A stretch of 64,000 nucleotides of DNA from contig JAQWJE010000008.1 in assembly GCA_029248525.1 (NCBI GenBank), forward strand, positions 124,001-188,000, given 5' to 3'. The translations under genes and the position numbers were made by a program. The notes below the pieces were generated by a model. The model worked only from the letters and a program-made list of their open reading frames with translations, was not told the origin of the DNA and did not search any database. The DNA is from Candidatus Binatia bacterium (GTDB lineage Bacteria > Desulfobacterota > Binatia > UBA12015). This document shows, piece after piece, positions 41,830 through 49,225 of this stretch (the stretch's first letter is position 1; the number at the start of each line of letters is the position of its first letter).

Positions 41830-43245
41830 ATGGCGACAATGATCACCGACGAATGTATTAATTGCGGGGCCTGCGAACCCGAATGCCCGAACACGGCCAT
41901 CTACCAAGGTGGAATCGAGTTCGATGCTCTTGACGGTTCTAAGGTTGCAGCTATCTCGGACGATTTCTTCTATATTGTGCCGGATAAATGCACGGAATGC
42001 GTAGGATTTTTCGATAGCGAGGCCTGTGCGGCCGTATGCCCTGTCGACTGCTGCATTCCCAACCCGGATATCCCGGAAGAGGAAGGTCTTCTTTTCCAGC
42101 GAGCCAAGGAGATCCACCCGGCGGAGGATTTCCCCGAGGACTTCCCGTCGAGGTTCAAGGAGCCAGCAGAGCCTGAAGCCGCGCCCGCGCCCGCAGCCGC
42201 GCCCGCAGCCCCGGCTGGCGGCGCTCCTGCGGCAGTGGCCCCGGCAGCCGCTCCTGCTGCAGTCGTGCATTTGGGGAAAGTCGAGCGCAAAACCGCGGAT
42301 CCGCTGATCCAGCCAGGCTTCCGCGAGATTCCCTATGTCGGCGAGTTGCCGGTGAAGTACGACGACGCTCTGGAGCTGGTTCAGTCCGAAGCGCCCGGTG
42401 GAGGCGGCCATCCGATTCTCCGCGCGGGGATCTGTCTTGCGCAACCCCTGCTGGGGGCGATGCCCGCATCGACGAAAACCAAGCTCGAGCAGGCGATTGG
42501 CAACCCGATGATCTTCTCCTCTGCGGGAGCCACCGGCCTGAATATGCTGGCGCACCTGATTATTCTCCCGATCATCGTTGTCGCAGCCGTTGTATTACTG
42601 CGTGGGGATGACCTCTACAGTCTGTCGATCTCAAAATGGTTCCTGCTTGGCGGGACTCTTGCCGTTCTCGAAGCAATCTACCGACTGCGCGAAACATTGC
42701 TGTTCGCGCGGCCCACTTCCGAGGTGATTTGGCGAGGGAGCGTCTACGGACTGCCGATGGTGCCGTTTGTCTTGCCGCTGATTCGCAAGGTCAGCGAGGC
42801 CCAGCATGGTGGCAAGATGGCCCACGAGGGTTTCTACGACACCGGCGGTGCCTACGACGAGAAAAAAGAACGCGAGAGGCGCTATGGCGAGATCTACCGA
42901 TTCGAGGAACGGCCGGCAGGTTATATTCTGCAGATGGAATTGCCGCGCACGATCCCGCCGTCGGGCGTGAGGGACTCTCTCGGCCTGGGTTCGGAAATGC
43001 CGGATTACGAGATTGATTTACGGCTGCGCGGTGGCTGGTTCGAGGTTCGCGGAGCGGTCGTGGATGAGCGTCTGCGCACTGTTGCGGCGACCGCGCCTGC
43101 CTTCCCGCCGGATTTCGTGACTCGAGTGCCGGTAAGTGAGCCCTGTATCGGCTTCGCCCAGTGGTACGAAAACAAGACCCTAGAGGTTGTTCTGGTGAAG
43201 ACCAGTGCGGCGGATCAACTTCCGCGCGAAGCCAATGCTGCCTGA
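41830..43245 (+). CDS. Ferredoxin fused to a membrane segment and an Hsp20-like C-terminal domain
   Basis: 471 residues. Residues 1-95 are a YfhL-type 2[4Fe-4S] ferredoxin (cysteines 9, 12, 15, 19 and 54, 57, 66, 70, with two more at 74 and 75). An Ala/Pro linker (about 115-150) precedes a segment with two or three membrane helices (about 235-290), and residues about 350-465 read like an alpha-crystallin domain: YILQMELPRTIPP, then FEVRGAVVDE, then FAQWYENKTLEVVLVK. No enzyme core is present. It may act as a membrane electron relay. The ATG at 41830 has GGAGG ten bases upstream. Its end overlaps the next gene by 11 bases. Confidence 0.68.
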   Translation: MATMITDECINCGACEPECPNTAIYQGGIEFDALDGSKVAAISDDFFYIVPDKCTECVGFFDSEACAAVCPVDCCIPNPDIPEEEGLLFQRAKEIHPAEDFPEDFPSRFKEPAEPEAAPAPAAAPAAPAGGAPAAVAPAAAPAAVVHLGKVERKTADPLIQPGFREIPYVGELPVKYDDALELVQSEAPGGGGHPILRAGICLAQPLLGAMPASTKTKLEQAIGNPMIFSSAGATGLNMLAHLIILPIIVVAAVVLLRGDDLYSLSISKWFLLGGTLAVLEAIYRLRETLLFARPTSEVIWRGSVYGLPMVPFVLPLIRKVSEAQHGGKMAHEGFYDTGGAYDEKKERERRYGEIYRFEERPAGYILQMELPRTIPPSGVRDSLGLGSEMPDYEIDLRLRGGWFEVRGAVVDERLRTVAATAPAFPPDFVTRVPVSEPCIGFAQWYENKTLEVVLVKTSAADQLPREANAA

Positions 43246-44239
43246 GATTCGCCTGAACGGCTGGGGTTATTGTCTTCCGGGGGACGCCGTCTCCAATGAG
43301 GCTCTGGCCGGACGTTTGGGGGTCGATCGGGATCTTGGTGCGGAGACGGGTATCGCCGAGCGGTATTTTTCCGCACCAGGTGAGGGGCCAAGTGGCCTCG
43401 CGGCGATCGCTGCCGGACCAGCGATGGCGAAAGCGGGTGTGGCCGCAGAAGACTTGTCGATGCTGGTCTTCGCCACAACTACCCCGGACGTCGCCTTTCC
43501 GGGATCGGCCTGCTTTCTCCAGGAGAAATTGGCAGCGCCCACCGTTGGCGCTCTCGACCTCCGTGCGCAATCGGCGGGCTTCGTTGCCGCTCTCGATATG
43601 GCGGCAGCCTTTTGCGCAATTCCAGCGGCGGGGACGTCTCCTGAGCCAATTTTGCTGGCGACGGCGGAGGTCTTCTCGAGCGGTCTGGATTTGTCGCCTT
43701 CCGGCGCGGAATTGGCCTCTCGTCTCGCGGATGGAGCGTCGGTTGTCGTCCTGTCTGCGGGGGGGGCGGGCCCCAAGCTTTTGAGTTCTCGCTGGTATAC
43801 CGACGGAACACTTTTGGAGAAGTTCTGGACGGCCGCACCGCATAGTTCGCAATTGGGTCGACGGATCGATCGTGCCGATCTTGCAGCGGGGCGGCACTAT
43901 CCGCAGTCGGACCTCCCCGCGCTACGTGGTGTTGCGCAGGCGCGACTGATCGAGGTTTTGCGCGAGGTTTCGGCCGAAACGCAAACCGATCTCGAAACCG
44001 CCGCCCGCGTGGTCATCGACTACGTGGAGCCTCAAATCGCATTCGCCGCGGCGCGCGAGTTGGGGATTGCCAAGGACCGGGTCGTCATTCCCACGGCGAG
44101 CTTTGGGCACGTGATGGCCGCGGGGCTGGGGATCGAATTTGCCCGGAGTATCGACGGGCTGGCGACAGGGGAGCGAATGGTGCTTGCCTCTGCCGGACCT
44201 GGCTTCACTTGGGGTGCGGCCGTAATCGAGGCCGACTGA
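43235..44239 (+). CDS. Ketoacyl-ACP synthase III-like protein with all three catalytic residues replaced
   Basis: 334 residues, thiolase fold, the same length as the next gene. Aligned to that intact paralogue, the Cys position is Ser113 (RAQSAGF against RNQCSGF), the His position is Pro266 (DYVEPQ against LVPHQAN), and the Asn position is His292 (SFGHVMAA against RYGNTTAA). It can hardly condense or transfer acyl groups. Its fixed position in front of the intact gene suggests a heterodimer partner, like PqsB in PqsBC or chain-length factors. It starts within the ferredoxin gene, with an 11-base overlap. Confidence 0.78.
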   Translation: MLPEIRLNGWGYCLPGDAVSNEALAGRLGVDRDLGAETGIAERYFSAPGEGPSGLAAIAAGPAMAKAGVAAEDLSMLVFATTTPDVAFPGSACFLQEKLAAPTVGALDLRAQSAGFVAALDMAAAFCAIPAAGTSPEPILLATAEVFSSGLDLSPSGAELASRLADGASVVVLSAGGAGPKLLSSRWYTDGTLLEKFWTAAPHSSQLGRRIDRADLAAGRHYPQSDLPALRGVAQARLIEVLREVSAETQTDLETAARVVIDYVEPQIAFAAARELGIAKDRVVIPTASFGHVMAAGLGIEFARSIDGLATGERMVLASAGPGFTWGAAVIEAD

Positions 44240-44240
44240 G

Positions 44241-45245
44241 ATGGCGAACCGTAATCATATCCTCGGGGTGGGCAGCGCTCTTCCGGATAACGTCGTGACG
44301 AACGATGATTTGAGCGAGCGCATGGAGACGTCGCATGAATGGATCGAGCAGCGAACCGGTATCTGCGAGCGTCGACATATCGATGCGGCCTGTGGAGGCA
44401 CGGATCTTGGCAAGATCGCGGCAGAGCGAGCATTGGAAGCCGCAGGCCTGACGATCGAGGATATCGATCTTCTGATCTATGCGACTCTTTCCCCGGATGT
44501 GGAGTGGCCCGCGACGGCGTGCCTGATGGCCGCGAAACTGGGCGCACCGCAGATTCCGGCGTTGGACGTGCGCAACCAATGTTCAGGATTCGTATATTCG
44601 CTGGCGACGGCCGACGCCTGGCTCAAGAGGGGGCGGGGTTCCCATGTTCTGATCGTCGGTGGCGAGATTCACTCCACTGGCCTGGATCTGACCACGCGTG
44701 GTCGAGAGGTCGGGGTGATTTTCGGTGACGCGGCAGCAGCGGTCGTGCTGGGGCCCTCACCGGATGGCGAGAAGGGTATCCTCTCTTCGCATCTTCATGC
44801 GGAAGGACGATTTGCGGAGAAGCTATGGCTGGAAGTTCCGTCGAGTCGTCGCGAGAAGCATATCCTGGAAGCCGACTTCGAGGGGGAAAAGCCGGTGGTC
44901 TTTCCCTATATGGCGGGCCGTTATGTCTTCAAGCACGCTGTGACGCGGTTTCCGCAAGTCATTCGGGAATCGCTGGCCGCCAATGATCTCGATGTGGCCG
45001 ACCTCGGTCTGCTGGTGCCGCATCAAGCGAACCTGCGGATCAATCAGGTCGTTGCTGCCGAGCTCGGGCTCGACGAGAGTCAGGTGGTCAATAATATGCA
45101 GCGCTACGGAAACACGACGGCCGCCTCGATTCCGCTGGCCCTGGAAGAAGCAATGCTGGACGGTCGGGCGCACGAGGGACAATACGTTTGTATGGCAGCT
45201 TTTGGAGCCGGTTTTACTTGGGCTGCTGCGTTGTTCCGCTGGTAG
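44241..45245 (+). CDS. 3-oxoacyl-ACP synthase III (KAS III) family protein
   Basis: 334 residues. The triad is complete: C114 in VRNQCSGFVYS, H261 in LLVPHQANLRI and N291 in RYGNTTAAS. Other FabH marks are WIEQRTGICERR, ATLSPDVEWPATA and GDAAAAVVLGP. FabH starts fatty acid synthesis from acetyl-CoA and malonyl-ACP; family members also make 2-alkylquinolones, polyene starters or long ketones. Without fatty acid genes around it, and with a triad-less partner, a dedicated pathway is more likely than housekeeping. The ATG follows the previous stop by one base. Confidence 0.9.
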   Translation: MANRNHILGVGSALPDNVVTNDDLSERMETSHEWIEQRTGICERRHIDAACGGTDLGKIAAERALEAAGLTIEDIDLLIYATLSPDVEWPATACLMAAKLGAPQIPALDVRNQCSGFVYSLATADAWLKRGRGSHVLIVGGEIHSTGLDLTTRGREVGVIFGDAAAAVVLGPSPDGEKGILSSHLHAEGRFAEKLWLEVPSSRREKHILEADFEGEKPVVFPYMAGRYVFKHAVTRFPQVIRESLAANDLDVADLGLLVPHQANLRINQVVAAELGLDESQVVNNMQRYGNTTAASIPLALEEAMLDGRAHEGQYVCMAAFGAGFTWAAALFRW

Positions 45246-45251
45246 GTCGGG

Positions 45252-45707
45252 ATGTGCGGTCCCACGCCACGTGTCTCGGTTCGTCCGATGGTCGAGAGCG
45301 ACCTCTTTCGTGTGGCGGCCATCGAGCGCGAGGCCTTCAGCCGACCCGGGGCCCGGGAGCGATTGGCAAAAGAAATCGAATTGCCGCAGTCACGCCCACG
45401 GGTGGCACTGATCGGGGACCGCGCTGTGGGTTACCTGATCTACTGGCAAGTCACGGACGAGTTTCAGCTTCTCGACATCGCCGTCAAGAAGGAGTTCCGA
45501 GGAATCGGCGTCGCGGGTTCGCTGCTGGGCCATCTTCTTGATGAGGCGGACGCGCTTCTGGGGTCTACGGTTCACCTCGAAGTATCTGCCGCAAACGACT
45601 CGGCGATCCGGCTCTATGCCGCCCATGGATTTATCGAAGTAGGGCAGAGGGCCAATTACTACGGGCCCGGAGAGGATGCGCTCGTTTTGGTGCGGGACGC
45701 GAAGTGA
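45252..45707 (+). CDS. rimI: RimI-like GNAT acetyltransferase
   Basis: 151 residues. The GNAT core is VSVRPMVESDL, DIAVKKEFRGIGVAGSLLGHLL (acetyl-CoA loop), HLEVSAANDSAIRLYAAHGF and the tail NYYGPGEDALVLVR, which matches RimI, the enzyme acetylating the N-terminal Ala of ribosomal protein S18. RimI usually sits with tsaB/tsaD, but tsaD is 8 kb away here and this gene follows the KAS III pair by six bases. A GNAT acting on another substrate cannot be ruled out. Confidence 0.83.
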   Translation: MCGPTPRVSVRPMVESDLFRVAAIEREAFSRPGARERLAKEIELPQSRPRVALIGDRAVGYLIYWQVTDEFQLLDIAVKKEFRGIGVAGSLLGHLLDEADALLGSTVHLEVSAANDSAIRLYAAHGFIEVGQRANYYGPGEDALVLVRDAK

Positions 45708-45762
45708 CGCGATGCGCCTTGCAATTCTGCTAACTCAGAGCATTAGCTGAGAAGATTGTACC

Positions 45763-45791
45763 TTGATTGAGGATTGCTCATTCAGTAACCT
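45763..45791 (+). promoter_or_regulatory. Possible sigma70-type promoter for carD
   Basis: TTGATT (45763-45768) and TAACCT (45786-45791) are separated by 17 bases and lie 31 bases before the carD ATG, with GGAGG at 45807-45811 between. Matches to consensus are moderate (4 and 3 of 6). An inverted repeat CTCAG/CTGAG just upstream (about 45734-45751) could be an operator or the end of the rimI transcript. Confidence 0.3.
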
Positions 45792-45822
45792 GTGTAGATC
45801 GCAACTGGAGGTATTCCCCGGC

Positions 45823-46305
45823 ATGTTCAAGGTTGGTCAGAAGGTCGTTTATCCCGCTCACGGTGTTGGCGTCATCGAAAGCGTTCAAAGCAAGACCATC
45901 GCCGGGTCGCAGAAGAAGTTCTACATGCTGCGCTTTCTCGAGAACGATATGACGATCATGGTGCCGATGGAAAACGTCGACGCCGTGGGGCTCCGCCCGA
46001 TCATTGGGAAGGCCACCGTCTCCAAGGTTTATAAAATCCTTCGCGACAAGAAAGTCGAGATCGATCAGCAGACCTGGAATCGTCGCTATCGAGAATACAC
46101 CGAGCGCATCAAGACAGGTTCGGTTTTGGAGATCGCCAAAGTTCTTCGGGATCTCTTCGTTCTGAAGAGTGACAAGGAACTCTCTTTCGGCGAACGCAAA
46201 ATGCTGGACACGGCGCGTTCCCTGCTCGTCAAGGAACTATCCATTGCTCGCGAGCATCCGGAAGAAAAGATCATGGAAGAACTCCGCACGATCTTTGCCC
46301 CGTAG
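45823..46305 (+). CDS. carD: CarD family RNA polymerase-binding regulator
   Basis: 160 residues. The N-terminal Tudor-like RNAP-interacting domain (MFKVGQKVVYPAHGVGVIE) is followed by the VPMENVDAVGLRP strand and a helical DNA-interacting C-domain (KVLRDLFVLKSDKELSFGERKMLDTA). CarD binds the RNA polymerase beta subunit and the upstream edge of the promoter bubble to stabilise open complexes, especially at rRNA genes. The ATG at 45823 starts exactly at the domain and has GGAGG 11 bases upstream; an upstream in-frame start at 45763 overlaps the possible -35 and is unlikely. Confidence 0.95.
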   Translation: MFKVGQKVVYPAHGVGVIESVQSKTIAGSQKKFYMLRFLENDMTIMVPMENVDAVGLRPIIGKATVSKVYKILRDKKVEIDQQTWNRRYREYTERIKTGSVLEIAKVLRDLFVLKSDKELSFGERKMLDTARSLLVKELSIAREHPEEKIMEELRTIFAP

Positions 46306-46591
46306 TTTTAGCGCTCTATTCCCGGCGCGTTAATGCTTGCGGAGTCATCTGGCCCAGTCATCTGGCTCAGTCATTTTTTGAGATGAATCTGCGCAAGTGA
46401 GACTGCGCAACGCAGTCCGGCTGCATCGAGACCTTCAGCAATCGATCTTTGCAAATCGACCTTTGTTGCCGGGAGGACGCAGAATCAAACGCCGGACGTC
46501 ATTCTCGTTTCTGCAATCGACTTAGGCAGGCGAGCGTCCCGGGGCCACTCCTTGAAGGCGGAACCCCGTCCCGAGAGAGTCCGGCGCAGCC
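46306..46591. repeat. Intergenic region with tandem direct repeats and an inverted repeat
   Basis: 286 bases between convergent carD and larE. Three direct copies of AGTCATCTGGC-like sequence start at 46343, 46356 and 46369 (13-base period, the last cut short before a T-run). Two copies of AATCGAYCTTTG start at 46440 and 46454 (14-base period). TGCGCA at 46390-46395 and 46404-46409 can form a hairpin. CGCCGGAC (46490-46497) and GTCCGGCG (46579-46586) are perfect complements 81 bases apart and could close a structured RNA. No gene is evident. Confidence 0.55.
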
Positions 46592-47419
46592 TCAGTTCTC
46601 GGCTTCGTTCAATCGACCGCTGCGAAATGCGCGCAGGTCCAGCACGACTTCGGCAAAGCCTGCCGAACGGATTCCGGCAACCAGAGCATCGTGTGTGTCC
46701 GCTTGGGTTGCTCGTTCAAGTTCGGCTCCGGCGATCTCGAGTCGCGCGGCATTCTCGCCGGCAAAGCGAACCCGGAACTCTCGGAAGCCGAGAGCGCGAA
46801 CTTGCTCTTCGGCCTCCTCGATTCGGCCGAGTCGACTTCTTGAGATCGAGGTTCCATAGGGGAAGCGTGAGGCCAGGCATGGTTGAGCGGGTTTGTCCCA
46901 AGTTGGTAGCTCAAGGTGCGCGCTGGCTTGGCGTACGTCCTCCTTGGTCATGCCGACCTCGACTAGAGGATGGCGCACGAGTTGTTCCCGAGCGGCATCG
47001 AGACCGGGGCGGAAATCGCCGAGGTCATCCAGATTGACGCCATCGATCACGGTATCGATGCCGCGGCTCTCTGCTTCCGCGTGGCAGATGCGGTAGAGGT
47101 TGTCCTTGCAGAAATAACAACGATTGGTCGGGTTTTCTGCGTAGGCGTCGATCGCTACTTCGTCGGTATCCACCACCAGATGCCGGGCGCCGATATCGGC
47201 AGCGAGCAGTCGGGCTTCCTCCAGTTCTCGCGTCGGAACGGCAGCCGAACTTGTGGTCAGGCCGAGTGCCTCGGGACCAAGAACCTCGTGCGCTACCGCA
47301 AGGACGAAGGTCGAATCGACGCCGCCGGAGTAGGCGACCAGGACCGATGGGAGTTTGGCGAGAGACGCACGCAGCTGGTTGAGTTTTTCGAGAACATCGG
47401 GTGAAAGTCCACTGGCCAT
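46592..47419 (-). CDS. larE: ATP-dependent sacrificial sulfur transferase LarE
   Basis: 275 residues. The PP-loop is AYSGGVDSTF (31-37 core). C101 and C104 lie in NRCYFCKDN. C181 in AQPCLASRFPYG matches the sacrificial Cys of Lactiplantibacillus LarE. LarE adenylates and thiolates a carboxylated pyridinium ring to make the nickel-pincer nucleotide cofactor; the larB/larC genes are not in the window. The ATG at 47419 shares one base with the cysK stop (TGATG), so the two are coupled. Some LarE homologues use a 4Fe-4S cluster with three Cys instead of sacrifice, but only one Cys of that set is seen near 181. Confidence 0.9.
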   Translation of the reverse strand: MASGLSPDVLEKLNQLRASLAKLPSVLVAYSGGVDSTFVLAVAHEVLGPEALGLTTSSAAVPTRELEEARLLAADIGARHLVVDTDEVAIDAYAENPTNRCYFCKDNLYRICHAEAESRGIDTVIDGVNLDDLGDFRPGLDAAREQLVRHPLVEVGMTKEDVRQASAHLELPTWDKPAQPCLASRFPYGTSISRSRLGRIEEAEEQVRALGFREFRVRFAGENAARLEIAGAELERATQADTHDALVAGIRSAGFAEVVLDLRAFRSGRLNEAEN

Positions 47420-48378
47420 CAGATGCCCCGCTTTTCGCCGTCACTGGTGGGCGCTTCGAACAGGTCGGTCGTCAGGTAACGCTGGCCCGAGTCGCAGAAC
47501 AGAGTCAGTACGATGGCCTCGGGGGGCAGCTGGGCCGCAATCCTTCGGGCCACGACTAGATTGGCTCCCGAGGAGATGCCGACCAGCAGGCCTTCCTGCT
47601 CGGCTGTTTCTCGCGCCGCCAGAGTGGCTTCTTCATCGGTCACGCTCGCCACCTCATCAAATGCATCCCTATGGAGGTTCGCGGGGACGAAGCCGGCGCC
47701 GATTCCCTGAATTCGGTGCATCCCGGGCGGTTCCCCGGCGATGACCGCCGATGTGGCGGGTTCTACGGCGATGATGCGGCATCCGGGTCGAGCGCGGCGC
47801 AGGGCGGGGGCGACTCCGCTGATTGTTCCTCCCGTGCCGACCCCGGCTACGAAAGCGTCCAGCCGCGGCATCTGATCGAGAATTTCGGTGGCCGTCTTCT
47901 CCGCGTGGGCGAGCGGGTTGGCAGGATTCGAGAACTGTCGCGGAACGAAGGCCTTCTCGTCTGTGGCGGCAATGACGTCGGCGCGGTCGACAGCAGCTTG
48001 CATTCCCTTGTTGTCGGGCGTGAGTTCGAGTTCGACGCCATACCCGTTCAGCAGGGAGCGCCGCTCTTCGGTCATGGTGTCGGGCATCGTGAGCGTCAGC
48101 CGGTATCCTTTGACGGCGGCCACGAAGGCCAGACCGATGCCCGTGTTCCCGCTTGTCGGCTCGACGATATGGCTGTCGGGATGCAATTCGCCGGACTTTT
48201 CGGCCTGCTCCACCATGCTGAGCGCGATGCGGTCCTTGAGGCTTCCGCCGGGATTGTTCATTTCCAGTTTGGCCCAGATCTCGGCGCCACCGGCAGGTCC
48301 GACCCGATTCAACCGAACCACGGGGGTTCCGCCAATCAGCTCGAGCGGGCTGCTGGCCACTAGGTTTGGAGCGGGCAT
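47419..48378 (-). CDS. cysK: Cysteine synthase (O-acetylserine sulfhydrylase)
   Basis: 319 residues, fold type II PLP enzyme. The cofactor Lys is K48 in NNPGGSLKDRIAL, the phosphate or substrate loop PTSGNTG is at 74-80, and VGTGGTISGVAPAL, EPATSAVI and VGISSGANL follow. It makes cysteine from O-acetylserine and sulfide. Its translational coupling to larE, which uses Cys-derived sulfur, is suggestive but not proof. The ATG at 48378 has little ribosome-binding sequence; an in-frame ATG at 48471 would add an unrelated extension. Confidence 0.94.
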   Translation of the reverse strand: MPAPNLVASSPLELIGGTPVVRLNRVGPAGGAEIWAKLEMNNPGGSLKDRIALSMVEQAEKSGELHPDSHIVEPTSGNTGIGLAFVAAVKGYRLTLTMPDTMTEERRSLLNGYGVELELTPDNKGMQAAVDRADVIAATDEKAFVPRQFSNPANPLAHAEKTATEILDQMPRLDAFVAGVGTGGTISGVAPALRRARPGCRIIAVEPATSAVIAGEPPGMHRIQGIGAGFVPANLHRDAFDEVASVTDEEATLAARETAEQEGLLVGISSGANLVVARRIAAQLPPEAIVLTLFCDSGQRYLTTDLFEAPTSDGEKRGI

Positions 48379-48664
48379 CTGATCAAATGCTAGCGAAGTC
48401 CGTGCGCCTACCCAAGGAAAAATATCGTCTCGTCGGTTGGTTTTCGGGTTTTCCGCGAGAAAAGGAGGCAACTCCCCTCGCCAGTTTCGGGTTCGGCCGT
48501 TCCCCTTGGTAGTGGCGCGAAGCGCTAGGAACGGTAGGGTTGTAGGACGTCACGGTCGCGACGCCCTTCTTGACTTCTTTCAGGGGTGATTCTACCGACA
48601 ACGCAACGGCGTTTTTGAAGAAATTTGTTGAATTACCGTCAGATATAGCTGATTTGGGGGTGTG
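48379..48664. other. Intergenic region between divergent cysK and DUF1844 genes, with a GNRA-capped hairpin
   Basis: 286 bases that must hold both promoters; no strong consensus is visible. At 48455-48481 the plus strand reads GCGAG-AAAA-GGAG-GCAA-CTCC-C-CTCGC: a 5-bp outer stem, an asymmetric internal loop, a 4-bp inner stem and a GCAA tetraloop. This could be a small RNA or part of a leader. No reading frame in the region looks like a gene. Confidence 0.4.
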
Positions 48665-49219
48665 ATGAGCGGATCGGGATCAGAGGAAGAAGAGAAGAAC
48701 GCGTTCCGCGTTGTGGACCGTCGTCGTTTTGACGCCGATGGTTCGGATCGTGACGAGGGCGAAATCGGCAAGGCGGTCCCCGTCGAACCGGCAGCGGCAC
48801 CAGCCGGGACCTCCGAGTCCGCAGGCCCCTCCGAGACAGCCGGTGCCCCCGGGGCGGATGCCACCCCCGGCACTGGGGCAGCACCTTCGGGGGGTGCGAC
48901 AGATCCATCGGATACCATGCCTGGCGGCGAGCCGAACCCCGGCGAACCTCCGCCGCCCACCTTCAGCTCTCTCATTTTGAGCCTCAGCACCCAAGCACTT
49001 TTTACTCTCGGAGAAATCGCCGAGAGCCCCGACGCCGAGCCCCAGATAGACCTTCTCGCCGGCAAGCAACTCATCGATCTCCTCGGCGTTCTCCAGGAGA
49101 AAACCAGCGGGAACCTGGACGCTGGCGAGAGTGAATTGATGGAACGCATTCTGTACGACCTACGCCTGCGTTTTGTCGAGATCGCTCGTCGCTCAACGGC
49201 CCGGCCGCCTGAGAATTAG
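48665..49219 (+). CDS. DUF1844 domain protein with an acidic, Pro/Gly-rich N-terminal region
   Basis: 184 residues. The C-terminal half (about 98-178) is DUF1844: TFSSLILSLSTQALFTLGEI, AGKQLIDLLGVLQEKTSGNL and ERILYDLRLRFVEIA. The N-terminal half is of low complexity (Ala/Gly/Pro/Ser, rich in acidic residues) and probably disordered. Function is unknown; DUF1844 is frequent in Deltaproteobacteria-like and PVC genomes. It sits seven bases upstream of the DegQ-like protease, so a shared transcript is likely. The start may be the ATG at 48665 or the GTG just before it. Confidence 0.8.
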   Translation: MSGSGSEEEEKNAFRVVDRRRFDADGSDRDEGEIGKAVPVEPAAAPAGTSESAGPSETAGAPGADATPGTGAAPSGGATDPSDTMPGGEPNPGEPPPPTFSSLILSLSTQALFTLGEIAESPDAEPQIDLLAGKQLIDLLGVLQEKTSGNLDAGESELMERILYDLRLRFVEIARRSTARPPEN

Positions 49220-49225
49220 GAAACC

